From Thermoproteota archaeon (GTDB lineage Archaea; Thermoproteota; Thermoprotei; Thermoproteales; Thermocladiaceae), in the NCBI GenBank assembly GCA_013154355.1, contig JAADCU010000028.1, forward strand, positions 1 through 32,766: a DNA stretch of 32,766 nucleotides. The letters are read 5' to 3'. The position numbers and the translations under genes were made by a program. The notes under the pieces were generated by a model. The model saw only the letters and a program-made list of their open reading frames with translations, was not told the DNA's origin and made no database searches. Below are positions 1-7,782 of this stretch, piece by piece (within the stretch, counting starts at the first letter, position 1; every line of letters begins with the position of its first letter).

Positions 1-42
1 GGAGATTTCAGAGAACCAGAAGATGAGATAGTGTTAACATGA
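1..42 (+). CDS. C-terminal end of an upstream gene (partial)
   Basis: Only frame 1 is open at the left edge. It reads GDFREPEDEIVLT and stops at TGA 40-42; the other two plus-strand frames hit stops by about position 31. The stop overlaps the Cas6 start in an ATGA arrangement, the same junction seen between cas6 and the NurA gene. This suggests that the gene to the left is co-transcribed with cas6 and may be another cas gene. Thirteen residues are too few to name a family, so identity is unknown. Confidence 0.5.
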   Translation, partial: GDFREPEDEIVLT

Positions 43-926
43 TGTTCATAATAAGCATAAAGGTGAGTATTAGACCACGTGAAGATGTTCCGCTACCATC
101 AGTATCTTCAAGAGTTTCAAAAATGATATTGATTAGAGCTCTAGAAAACATCGGCAATGAGAAGGCTTTAAAGATAGTTGAGCTTCTTAGAAAAGGCTCA
201 CCATTAACTAGAGCTCCAGTTAAGCCTATAAGAGTGAGCTTCATACAGGATGGAGAGAGACCACTATGGGAAGAGTACGATAAGAGACCTATCATGAGAG
301 CTGGTAGAAGGTACAGTTTTAAGGTAACGTTATTTGATTCTGATAATGTTAGAGATAGACTCAAGATAAGCACGAGTCTAGACGTTATTGCAGAACTTCT
401 TGAGAACTTTTCTGGAGAGTTTAAGATATTTAAGTTTAATACAGTAGAGGTAAGTACTGACAGCATAGAGGCGGTGACAGAAGATCAACTATATGATAAT
501 TCTAGCTATGATACTGCTATAATACAGTTTCTCACTCCAACGTTTCTACAGTATCCTCATCATCCTAAAATTCGAGGATATCCTACAAGACATACCCTCT
601 ATCCTCAACCAATGTTATTCATGCTCTCTCTAGTGTATAAGTGGAATAATCTTGCTGATTCTCACATGAGCATAGCACAGGCTCTATATGCTCCATATGA
701 GATAATTGAGGTCAGTCATGGAATAAGACCAGTAACATTACAGTTTAGAAAGATTAGAGAGCGAGGTTTTGTAGGCTGGATCAAGTATGGTATAGATTCT
801 AAGAGCTCTAGAAGATATGAGAACTATATAAAACTTCTAAACTTTGCTAACTACATAGGTGTAGGTAGATCTACAAATATAGGTCTAGGAGACGTAAAGG
901 TGGTATTGAGGAGGAGAGGTAGATGA
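39..926 (+). CDS. cas6: Cas6-family CRISPR RNA endoribonuclease
   Basis: Cas6 proteins cut long CRISPR transcripts within the repeat to make crRNAs. This 295-residue protein has the usual Cas6 length and the C-terminal glycine-rich loop near residues 277-289 (GVGRSTNIGLGDV), followed by a short beta strand, as expected for the second ferredoxin-like fold. The N-terminal part carries a KPIRVSF strand and a G-x-x-Y-x-F strand typical of the first fold. No histidine occurs in the N-terminal half, so the His-Tyr-Lys centre of Pyrococcus Cas6 is missing; Sulfolobus Cas6 enzymes likewise lack it. The start is ATG 39 or ATG 42. The stop overlaps the next ATG (ATGA), so it is translated with the NurA gene. 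No CRISPR array lies in the window. Naming rests on motif recognition, not a database search. Confidence 0.8.
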   Translation: MMFIISIKVSIRPREDVPLPSVSSRVSKMILIRALENIGNEKALKIVELLRKGSPLTRAPVKPIRVSFIQDGERPLWEEYDKRPIMRAGRRYSFKVTLFDSDNVRDRLKISTSLDVIAELLENFSGEFKIFKFNTVEVSTDSIEAVTEDQLYDNSSYDTAIIQFLTPTFLQYPHHPKIRGYPTRHTLYPQPMLFMLSLVYKWNNLADSHMSIAQALYAPYEIIEVSHGIRPVTLQFRKIRERGFVGWIKYGIDSKSSRRYENYIKLLNFANYIGVGRSTNIGLGDVKVVLRRRGR

Positions 927-1999
927 GTGTTAAGGAGGTCATAGTTAACACGTTGTTAGAGATATCTAAGATGATTGGAGACATAGTTGAGGAGGATGAT
1001 GTAGATGTTAGTGAAGACGTTAAGGGAAGCATAATAGAGGTAGAGTATGTAGATAACGTGATAGATAAGATAAGCAGATTAGAACCTGTAGATAGAAAGT
1101 TCTGGGGACTTGATGCATCTATAAGAACTCTAAGAGTTGCAGGTCTAGATCTCATGCTTGTGGCAGGAGCTCTCGTCGGCTCAAGAATTGAAATATGTCC
1201 AAGACTGGTGGACACTAGATGGATAGGAATCAGACCGAGATGTAGAGCAAGTAAAGAGCTTGAAAATATTTTAAATAGATTAAGCTCAACATTCTACACA
1301 AAGTCGAGATTCATTGACAAGGTGTTTGATGGAACATTCAGTGAGAAGACTATGCAGGACGAGATGAGAGTAAGCATGGAGAACGAGATGATAAGGAGAT
1401 GGGATGGTTCAGATGTGCTTCTAGTAGATGGTCCACTATTTCATACTCCAAAGGTCATAGCTACAGTAGAGAGCATGTACTCAAACATCTATATAGGTCT
1501 CATAAAGGAGAGAATAAGACTACTTGAGAACAGAGAAGACAAGGTTGTATGTGTTGTGAAGAGGCTTACACAGAGTAGATATCTTGCAAGACTTGAAGGA
1601 TTAGGAGCATCTGATGATTATATAGCAATAATCAAGGCTAACAAGATACTCAAGAGAGGAGAAGTAGCATCAGTATACATAGGTACTTTAAGACTTACAG
1701 TAACTATAGAAGATCAGAACTTTGAGAAATATATGGGATATCTTGTATCTAGGATAGGATCAGCCCTCAACGTCATAAGACTTGAAACATTGAGCGAGGA
1801 CTTCCTGTACGAGATCAAGGATCAGATAGCTCAGATACTTACTCATAATGGAGTTCCCAAGCCCATAGAGCTAGCTGACAAGGCCTGTAAGAGAGCATGC
1901 TCAAGCATATTTCTCTATCTCTGGAGCATAACTCCTCTAAGTCCAACATATGAGGGATTTGAATCACTTGTGAGCTCTATAAGAGAGCTAGCTGAGTAG
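923..1999 (+). CDS. nurA: NurA-domain nuclease
   Basis: NurA is a 5'-3' DNA nuclease that works as a dimer docked on the HerA hexamer in archaeal DNA end resection. The 358-residue protein shows the NurA pattern: a first metal-binding motif FWGLDAS with Asp64, a hydrophobic strand after it, and a second motif LLVDGPL with Asp169. Near the C terminus the segment KPIELADKACKR sits where canonical NurA proteins have a conserved A-H, so the usual histidine seems replaced by Asp; this alignment was made by eye. It overlaps cas6 by 4 nt and is followed 55 nt later by a HerA ATPase, the natural partner. The usual mre11/rad50 neighbours are absent, so this is probably a specialised copy and not the housekeeping repair one. 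Confidence 0.75.
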   Translation: MSVKEVIVNTLLEISKMIGDIVEEDDVDVSEDVKGSIIEVEYVDNVIDKISRLEPVDRKFWGLDASIRTLRVAGLDLMLVAGALVGSRIEICPRLVDTRWIGIRPRCRASKELENILNRLSSTFYTKSRFIDKVFDGTFSEKTMQDEMRVSMENEMIRRWDGSDVLLVDGPLFHTPKVIATVESMYSNIYIGLIKERIRLLENREDKVVCVVKRLTQSRYLARLEGLGASDDYIAIIKANKILKRGEVASVYIGTLRLTVTIEDQNFEKYMGYLVSRIGSALNVIRLETLSEDFLYEIKDQIAQILTHNGVPKPIELADKACKRACSSIFLYLWSITPLSPTYEGFESLVSSIRELAE

Positions 2000-2006
2000 G
2001 AGAGCG

Positions 2007-2019
2007 TAATATTTATCCT
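2007..2019 (+). promoter_or_regulatory. Possible TATA box for herA
   Basis: An AT-rich TATTTAT block lies in the 55-nt gap between the NurA stop and the HerA ATG, about 42 nt before that ATG. It would give a short leader. It could let herA be transcribed apart from cas6-nurA, but read-through is equally possible. Confidence 0.35.
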
Positions 2020-2054
2020 AATGTTCCTCATGATAGTTACAGTGAACTGAGTAT

Positions 2055-3947
2055 ATGGAGGTTGCTCAGTGTAGAGAGTATGTAGACTGTAGGGAGTACA
2101 TAGCTGTTGTAAGTCGACAACTTCCAAGTAGGGTAGCTCTAGAAGAAGCTAAAGTTCATGCAATAACTGACTGTTCTCAGGAATCCATTAACATATCTGT
2201 AGGCTCTTTCCTAGTAATAGAGTCTCGCTCACGTAAGTATCTTGCACGTGTATCAGAGATAGTTACACAGGACATATATGCCATATCTAAGACACCTGTA
2301 ATATCTCTCGAGCAGGAGCTAGCTGTTGATCTTTCACCACTTCCAAGACTTATAACCCTTGACCTAGTGATAGAATGTGTAGATGATAGATGTTCAGCAC
2401 CTATGACTCCAGTTGACATACATTCTCGCGTAAGATTTCCCAGAGATGGAGAGGTCTCTAAGATGCTTGGATTACCAGAACATGGAATAGAGATCGGAAG
2501 CTTATCACTTCCTACAGGAGAAGAGTTGAAAAGTGAGAGAGTTAGACTTACAGAACAAGCCTTGAGACATCACATCCTTGTTGTTGGAACAACAGGTAGT
2601 GGTAAGACAGTGTTCTTGAAGAATCTCATCTATGAGATACTGAGAAATAGGATAGGTAGAGCAGTAGTCTTAGACGTTGTTGGACATTATCATCATATAG
2701 TATCTAGCGATGTTAAAAAGATAGCGGTGATACTTCCAATAACATCAAGACTACTGAACCTCATAATGAGGAGAATAGAACTTAAAGAGAGTGAGGAAAG
2801 CTCAGAACTAGTTAGAGAGTTTGTTAGAGAAGTATCAAGGAACATAGCTGACATGTACTTCAGAAACGTGTTCAGAGGCTTCGGACTCAGATACAGGATA
2901 AAGAGGATAAAAGTATCATATAGGTTCAACAAGGATAGAAGACTAGTAATAATCAGTAGACTAATCATAGATGCAGCGATAGAAGATAATGATGTTCAGA
3001 TAATAATATACCCATGGGCACTTACTACAGGTAACGTAATACTCATACTTCCTAGATTATCAGCTGTCTTCACTGCTCAAGCAAGAATGTTCTATAGAAA
3101 GATACTTCTAGAGCTTGTTAGGGAATACTTGAAGAATCGTAAAGGAGAACATTCGACGGCTGAGAAACTTGATTATAATAATCTTGTTAGAGAGGTTAGA
3201 AAACATGGAATTACTCTAAGAGAGCTCTACGATTTCATGTTTCATAGTCTTGATCAGATGGGTAGGAGAAACATAATGGTTTATCAGTATATTGCTGATA
3301 AGATAGGTGTTCATAAGGGTACTCTAGAGAATATAATTAGAGGATTTCTATCATTAATAGAGACTGACCTCTTTGACGTATCCTTATGTGTAAGTATTGA
3401 AGGTTATGGTGATCTAACCGTAGAGATAACTGAGCCTAACTATGATGAAGTATTTAGAAACGATTACGTGGTGCTCGATCTAAGAGAGACATCTATAGCA
3501 CAGGAGAGATTAGTAGTGTATAGGGTATTGGATAGGTTATATAAGTTTGTTGAAAAAGAATGGATAAGAAGAGGAGGTAAGCGTGAAAGTGTGATAATAG
3601 CCATAGATGAGGCTCATCTATTCTTTCCTCAGACTCGTGAAGAGTCTGAGAAAGAGCTCGTAGAGAGATACCTAACAATGCTAGCTAGGCTAGGCAGGGC
3701 ACGTGGTATAGGTCTAGTGTTTGCTACTCATAGTCCAGATGATTTGAACGATCTTGTTCTACAGCTTACTAATACTAAGATAATTCTGAGAAGTGAAGAG
3801 AAGATTCTTGAGAAGCTTGGAGTACCTGCTAAGGAGAGGAGGATACTTATTCTTGCACCTCCAGGTCTAGCCTATGTTAGATCTTTCATATATAGGATGC
3901 CTATACTTGTCAAGCTTGATCCAGCTAAGACAATACATGTTGGATAG
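2055..3947 (+). CDS. herA: HerA-like hexameric DNA translocase/helicase ATPase
   Basis: HerA belongs to the FtsK/HerA P-loop superfamily and pumps duplex DNA for NurA. The 630-residue protein begins with a beta-rich region (about residues 10-120) that fits the HAS barrel. It then has Walker A GTTGSGKT at 178-185, Walker B with IDEAH (Asp518, Glu519), and a downstream RARGIGLVFATHSP segment that matches the sensor/arginine region. A helical insert lies between Walker A and B, as in archaeal HerA. Length is slightly above the common 500-620 residues. Following NurA directly, it predicts a HerA-NurA machine linked to Cas6 and CARF genes. Whether it serves CRISPR immunity, spacer acquisition or independent anti-virus defence cannot be told from sequence. 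Confidence 0.85.
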   Translation: MEVAQCREYVDCREYIAVVSRQLPSRVALEEAKVHAITDCSQESINISVGSFLVIESRSRKYLARVSEIVTQDIYAISKTPVISLEQELAVDLSPLPRLITLDLVIECVDDRCSAPMTPVDIHSRVRFPRDGEVSKMLGLPEHGIEIGSLSLPTGEELKSERVRLTEQALRHHILVVGTTGSGKTVFLKNLIYEILRNRIGRAVVLDVVGHYHHIVSSDVKKIAVILPITSRLLNLIMRRIELKESEESSELVREFVREVSRNIADMYFRNVFRGFGLRYRIKRIKVSYRFNKDRRLVIISRLIIDAAIEDNDVQIIIYPWALTTGNVILILPRLSAVFTAQARMFYRKILLELVREYLKNRKGEHSTAEKLDYNNLVREVRKHGITLRELYDFMFHSLDQMGRRNIMVYQYIADKIGVHKGTLENIIRGFLSLIETDLFDVSLCVSIEGYGDLTVEITEPNYDEVFRNDYVVLDLRETSIAQERLVVYRVLDRLYKFVEKEWIRRGGKRESVIIAIDEAHLFFPQTREESEKELVERYLTMLARLGRARGIGLVFATHSPDDLNDLVLQLTNTKIILRSEEKILEKLGVPAKERRILILAPPGLAYVRSFIYRMPILVKLDPAKTIHVG

Positions 3948-3949
3948 GA

Positions 3950-3960
3950 ATATTTAATTA
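3950..3960 (+). promoter_or_regulatory. TATA box for the CARF gene (leaderless)
   Basis: ATATTTAATTA is centred about 27 nt before the GTG at 3982. This is the archaeal spacing for a transcript that starts at the start codon, and it supports both the GTG choice and independent expression of the CARF gene. Confidence 0.6.
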
Positions 3961-3981
3961 TGACAACTGTAGAATATTACT

Positions 3982-4848
3982 GTGAATAAGAAGGTTGCTC
4001 TACTTGTCACTGTTGGAACATCAATACTTTCTAATGCTTCTAATCGTGAAGAAGTTCCAAGAGAGTTTAGAGATGTTCTTAAGAAGGTTCCAAAAATGAG
4101 GCCTGACGATCCTAATCAAGTAGTGTTTAGAGAGGCCTACTTAAGTCAGAACGAGAATTATAGAGTAATATATGATCTACTATGTAGAGACCCACGTACC
4201 ATGTCTGCTGAGCTTAACGTGATCATAGGTTTTCTAGATACGTGGCCTCTTCGAAAGTATATTACAGAGCTTAGAATATATCTATACCCTACCGATACTG
4301 ACAGTTGCAGATTCTGCGCATACTTGATAAGAAGGTTCCTTGAGGAGAAGCTGAGAAGCTTCGTACCTCTAAGCGATGACTGTAAGGTGACTGTAGAGAT
4401 GGTAGAGTTGAAGGGGTTTGGTGCTTCTCCAGAGTTCTTCAGCTTCAGTGGGGAAGGATTGAAAGATCTGTTAGACAAGTACGCTAAGAACATACTTGAG
4501 CTAAAAGAGAAAGGATATAGAATCATAATAATGCCAGTAGGAGGATACAAGCCAGAATGCACCTATGCGACCATAATAGGACTCATGTTTGGAGCTTCTA
4601 AGGTAGTGTACATACATGAAAGTTTTAAAGAAGTTATAGATCTTCCACTACTTCCAATAGACGTTGATCCAAGATTTATACAAGTTGCTTCAAAGATAGG
4701 AGATGATGAACTACCAAGATCGGTAATAGAGATGCTTGGTGTAGATGTTGATGAGCTTCTTGATAGAGGAATACTTGAGAAAGGTGGTGAAGGTTATCGT
4801 CTAGCTGAGTGGGTCAAGAGTCTACTTAGAGCTAAAGGTCTTCTCTAG
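3982..4848 (+). CDS. CARF-domain protein, SSO1393/APE2256 family, predicted cyclic oligoadenylate ring nuclease
   Basis: Type III CRISPR systems make cyclic oligoadenylates that CARF proteins bind; ring nucleases of this family (Crn1 type) degrade cA4 and switch the response off. The N terminus LLVTVGTS (Thr13/Ser14 in the ligand loop) is the family hallmark, and MPVGGYKPE places Lys190 where Crn1 enzymes have their key lysine. Residues from about 235 on look like a winged-helix domain (IEMLGVDVDELLDRGILEK). No HEPN RxxxxH motif is visible, so this is not a Csm6/Csx1 RNase. The GTG start is chosen because a TATA box sits about 27 nt upstream. The 3' end overlaps the convergent gene by 27 nt. 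Family assignment is firm; the enzyme activity is inferred. Confidence 0.8.
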   Translation: MNKKVALLVTVGTSILSNASNREEVPREFRDVLKKVPKMRPDDPNQVVFREAYLSQNENYRVIYDLLCRDPRTMSAELNVIIGFLDTWPLRKYITELRIYLYPTDTDSCRFCAYLIRRFLEEKLRSFVPLSDDCKVTVEMVELKGFGASPEFFSFSGEGLKDLLDKYAKNILELKEKGYRIIIMPVGGYKPECTYATIIGLMFGASKVVYIHESFKEVIDLPLLPIDVDPRFIQVASKIGDDELPRSVIEMLGVDVDELLDRGILEKGGEGYRLAEWVKSLLRAKGLL

Positions 4849-5160
4849 AAGCTTTAGAAGAGGATAGTCAGGATTTAGGCGAATAGATTTAGAGATATCT
4901 CTTGGAGATATGCAGGGTAGTCCTCTCACATATATTGCTCTATTAGAGAATCCTGGCTCAGCTACCTTAAATATTCTGATTATTCCCCACTTTAATAGTT
5001 CGTTAACGTCTATTCTAGCGAGATCTTCAACATATATTGCTACGTCTAGAAGAGGCTCATATGTTAGACCTATGGAGAAGGCTAGTGCAAGAGGACCGAG
5101 GGTCCACTCTACTCCTCTCTTATTCAATTCCTCGTAGAGTAGCAGTATGCCATGTCTCAT
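4822..5160 (-). CDS. Small nucleotidyltransferase-like protein, partner of the AbrB gene
   Basis: This 112-residue protein overlaps the upstream AbrB-type gene by 4 nt (ATGA), so the two form a translationally coupled pair, as in toxin-antitoxin operons. The pattern LNKRGVEWTLGPLALAFSIGL followed by a strand with D-V-A-I-Y-V resembles the start of minimal nucleotidyltransferase folds (LGGSLAL ... DIDI). However, the GS/GG of the active site is GP here and only one of the usual acidic pair remains, so it may be inactive. Resemblance was judged by eye. The pairing with AbrB supports regulation or a toxin-antitoxin role, but function is unknown. Confidence 0.55.
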   Translation of the reverse strand: MRHGILLLYEELNKRGVEWTLGPLALAFSIGLTYEPLLDVAIYVEDLARIDVNELLKWGIIRIFKVAEPGFSNRAIYVRGLPCISPRDISKSIRLNPDYPLLKLLEKTFSSK

Positions 5161-5465
5161 TCTTCTGCTGTTGGTCTTCTGATCTCTAAAACCTCTATCT
5201 CATCTCCTGGCTTTATTCCATATCTGTCTCTAACGTCTTTAGGTATTGTGAACTGTCTTGAGTCTGTGTGTCTTGTTCTGAGTAGTCTAGCGTTTCTTAT
5301 TGTTATTATCTGGTCTCTATATCTTATAACTATGTCAGCGTATCTCCAGCTAGTAATGCCGAGGGTTCGTACTAGCTTAGCGGGTATTAGCACTTGATTG
5401 TTCACGTACACCTTCACTCTGTACGGTAGGCTCGTTATGTCGTACCCTTTTGCTCCTCTCCTCAA
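5157..5465 (-). CDS. Tandem AbrB/MazE-type swapped-hairpin DNA-binding protein
   Basis: The 102-residue protein holds two AbrB-like half domains. The first runs about residues 15-57 (VYVNNQVLIPAKLVRTLGI) and the second about 65-97 (RQFTIPKDVRDRYGIKPGDEIEVL), which is the classic SpoVT/AbrB signature. Most family members carry one such unit and dimerise; a fused pair may bind DNA as a monomer. It is divergent from the KaiC-like gene and coupled to the small downstream protein. An inverted repeat over the TATA region of the shared promoter (5501-5516) is a natural candidate operator for it. Confidence 0.8.
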   Translation of the reverse strand: MRRGAKGYDITSLPYRVKVYVNNQVLIPAKLVRTLGITSWRYADIVIRYRDQIITIRNARLLRTRHTDSRQFTIPKDVRDRYGIKPGDEIEVLEIRRPTAEE

Positions 5466-5500
5466 TTTAGATCCCTAGTACTGTATTATCGTTGAGAGAC

Positions 5501-5516
5501 ATAGTTTTTAAACTAT
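5501..5516. promoter_or_regulatory. Inverted repeat over the TATA region between divergent AbrB and KaiC-like genes
   Basis: ATAGTTT and AAACTAT form perfect 7-bp arms around a TT centre, with the TTTTTAAA core inside. The core lies about 34 nt before the KaiC-like ATG and about 44 nt from the AbrB start, so one TATA element could serve both directions and be blocked by a dyad-binding repressor. Confidence 0.45.
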
Positions 5517-5542
5517 CTCACATGTAGTGTCATATATAAGCT

Positions 5543-6310
5543 ATGTCTGAAGAGCTTGATCTAGCACCAACAGGAATAGATGGACTAGACGACATACTTG
5601 GTGGAGGACTTCCAAGAGGTAGAACGTATCTTGTAACTGGAGAGACAGGAACGTGCAAGACCATATTCTCGTTAACGTTCCTCATAGGTGGAGCAGTAAA
5701 ACATGGTGAACCAGGGATATATGTGTCAGTTGATGAAGACTACTCACAGTTCGTTAAGGGAGCATACGCCTTTGGATGGGATATAGAGTATCTACGTAGT
5801 GAAGGTCTTCTAGAAGTTCTAACACCTGAGACTGAGCTGATAGAGAAGATACGTGAGAAGGATCCTACAGCTGTAGCAAAGTCGATAGTGATGTCGATAG
5901 CAGAGTACGTTAAGTGGCTTAAAGCTACTAGACTAGTCATAGATCCTATAGCTCCTCTAGTAACATTGGAGAAGGATGTACAAGTACTGAGAGAGTACAT
6001 TAGGACTCTTGTTCTAGAGATAGAGAAGAAGATAGGAGCAACAACTATAATAACTACAGAGATACCTTCAGGAAGTAATGCACTATCTAGATATGGTGTA
6101 GAGGAGTTTCTAGCATCTGGAGTATTTGTACTAGGCATAGCTAGGACAAGTACTGGAGATTTCAGAAGATTTCTCTTCATCAGAAAGATGAGGTGGAGAC
6201 CAGTAGAGCCAGGAATTTACGAGATCGGTGTTGAGAGAGGTAGAGGAGTATACGTTAAGGGAAGACTGAGAAATGTCCACGTGCCTTATGTTAGTACTGT
6301 GATGTTCTGA
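5543..6310 (+). CDS. KaiC/RadA-like RecA-fold ATPase
   Basis: The 255-residue protein opens with TGIDGLDDILGGGLPRG, the hallmark of archaeal KaiC-like single-domain ATPases, and then a P-loop GETGTCKT at residues 33-40. The glycine before the P-loop lysine is replaced by cysteine (Cys38), a departure from GxxxxGK[T/S]. The Walker B strand is RLVIDPIAPL. These proteins are common in archaea as signalling or DNA-transaction ATPases, often without a known partner. It is divergent from the AbrB-like regulator with a shared promoter, which hints at co-regulation. No specific cellular role can be assigned. Confidence 0.8.
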   Translation: MSEELDLAPTGIDGLDDILGGGLPRGRTYLVTGETGTCKTIFSLTFLIGGAVKHGEPGIYVSVDEDYSQFVKGAYAFGWDIEYLRSEGLLEVLTPETELIEKIREKDPTAVAKSIVMSIAEYVKWLKATRLVIDPIAPLVTLEKDVQVLREYIRTLVLEIEKKIGATTIITTEIPSGSNALSRYGVEEFLASGVFVLGIARTSTGDFRRFLFIRKMRWRPVEPGIYEIGVERGRGVYVKGRLRNVHVPYVSTVMF

Positions 6311-6356
6311 ACATGGTAGCCACACTTGTACACTAGTAACCTCGTTATGAGTAATA

Positions 6357-6365
6357 CTTTATAAC
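6357..6365 (+). promoter_or_regulatory. TATA box of trpB2 (leaderless)
   Basis: CTTTATAAC is centred about 27 nt before the GTG at 6388, fitting transcription from the start codon and supporting that start. Confidence 0.6.
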
Positions 6366-6387
6366 TTAGTAGAGAGATGAGAAGGTC

Positions 6388-7782
6388 GTGACAAACGTGA
6401 GAAAGATAGTATTAGATGAGGATAAGATACCTAAGTACTGGTATAACATACTTCCAGACCTTCCTAAACCTCTTCCACCTTACATAAACCCATTCAACGG
6501 TCAACCAATAAGACCAGAAGATATGGAGAGACTCTTCCCAAAGGAGTGTATTAGACAGGAGTTCAGTAACGAGAGGTGGATACCTATTCCTGAAGAGGTA
6601 AGAGAAGTCTATAGGATCTGGAGACCAACACCACTATATCGAGCTGTTAGACTTGAACAGTACTTGAAGACTCCTGCAAAGATATACTTCAAGTATGAGG
6701 GAGTAAGCCCACCTGGAAGTCATAAACCTAACACGGCTGTAGCACAGGCATACTATGCTGCTAAGGAGGGTGTTGAAAGATTGACCACGGAGACAGGTGC
6801 AGGACAGTGGGGTAGTGCACTAGCTTTTGGGTGCATGTTCTTTGGGATAAAAGCTACAGTATACATGGTCAGATGCAGCTACGAGCAGAAGCCATATAGG
6901 AGAATACTCATGGAGCTATGGGGAGCAGAAGTCATACCTAGCCCAAGCAACAGGACAGAGGCTGGCAGAAAGATACTTGAGAAGGACCCGAACCATCCTG
7001 GAAGTCTAGGAATAGCTATAAGCGAGGCAATAGAAGATGCCGTTACTCACGATCGTACAAAGTATGCTCTAGGAAGCGTACTAAATCACGTACTTATTCA
7101 TCAGACAGTCATAGGTCAAGAGGCTCTAGAACAGTTAAAGCAGATAGATGAGTATCCTGACGTCATAGTAGGATGCGTAGGAGGAGGATCAAGCTTCTCA
7201 GGACTCTTCTGGCCATTCTACTATGAGGCATATGTACAGAAGAAGGCTCCAAAGATCCCTGAACTAATAGCTGTAGAACCGACAGCATGTCCAACTCTAA
7301 CTAAGGGAATATACACATACGATCATGGAGACACAGCAAGACTAACACCACTCTTAAAAATGTATACCCTAGGACATGACTTCACACCACCACCAATACA
7401 TGCAGGAGGACTAAGATATCACGGTGACGCACCAACACTATGTCTCCTAGTCAAGGAAGGCATAGTTAAAGCAAGAGCATACAACCAGATAGAAGTCTTC
7501 GAAGCAGCAACAACATTCGCAAGAACAGAAGGTCTAGTACCAGCACCAGAACCAGCCCACGCCATAAAGGCAGTCATAGACATAGCACTAGAATGCAAGA
7601 GAAAGAATGAACCAAAAACAATACTCTTCCTCCTATGTGGACACGGCCTACTAGACCTGAAAGCATACGACGACTACCTAAGAGGTAAACTACCACCATA
7701 CGAGTACCCGAAAGAGAAGATAGAGGAATCTATCAGAAAACTGAAAGAACTCTATCCATGGCTAGAACAAATACCATACTAA
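6388..7782 (+). CDS. trpB: Tryptophan synthase beta chain, TrpB2 type
   Basis: TrpB joins indole and serine to make tryptophan using pyridoxal phosphate. This 464-residue form is the longer TrpB2 class common in hyperthermophilic archaea, which often act without a TrpA subunit. The PLP lysine is Lys113 in GSHKPNTA, the catalytic glutamate is Glu135 in ETGAGQWG, and the glycine loop CVGGGSS that holds the phosphate is present. The N-terminal extension with [10 protein letters not shown] is typical of TrpB2. No other trp genes are adjacent, which also fits TrpB2. The last roughly 400 nt use almost no T at third codon positions, unlike the first part of the gene. The stop overlaps the convergent PLD-like gene by 4 nt. 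Confidence 0.93.
   Translation: MTNVRKIVLDEDKIPKYWYNILPDLPKPLPPYINPFNGQPIRPEDMERLFPKECIRQEFSNERWIPIPEEVREVYRIWRPTPLYRAVRLEQYLKTPAKIYFKYEGVSPPGSHKPNTAVAQAYYAAKEGVERLTTETGAGQWGSALAFGCMFFGIKATVYMVRCSYEQKPYRRILMELWGAEVIPSPSNRTEAGRKILEKDPNHPGSLGIAISEAIEDAVTHDRTKYALGSVLNHVLIHQTVIGQEALEQLKQIDEYPDVIVGCVGGGSSFSGLFWPFYYEAYVQKKAPKIPELIAVEPTACPTLTKGIYTYDHGDTARLTPLLKMYTLGHDFTPPPIHAGGLRYHGDAPTLCLLVKEGIVKARAYNQIEVFEAATTFARTEGLVPAPEPAHAIKAVIDIALECKRKNEPKTILFLLCGHGLLDLKAYDDYLRGKLPPYEYPKEKIEESIRKLKELYPWLEQIPY

Noticed and set aside
4910-5137. Plus-strand reading frame opposite the nucleotidyltransferase-like gene
   Set aside because: The minus-strand gene is coupled to AbrB by ATGA and has a better protein pattern; the plus frame is a shadow.
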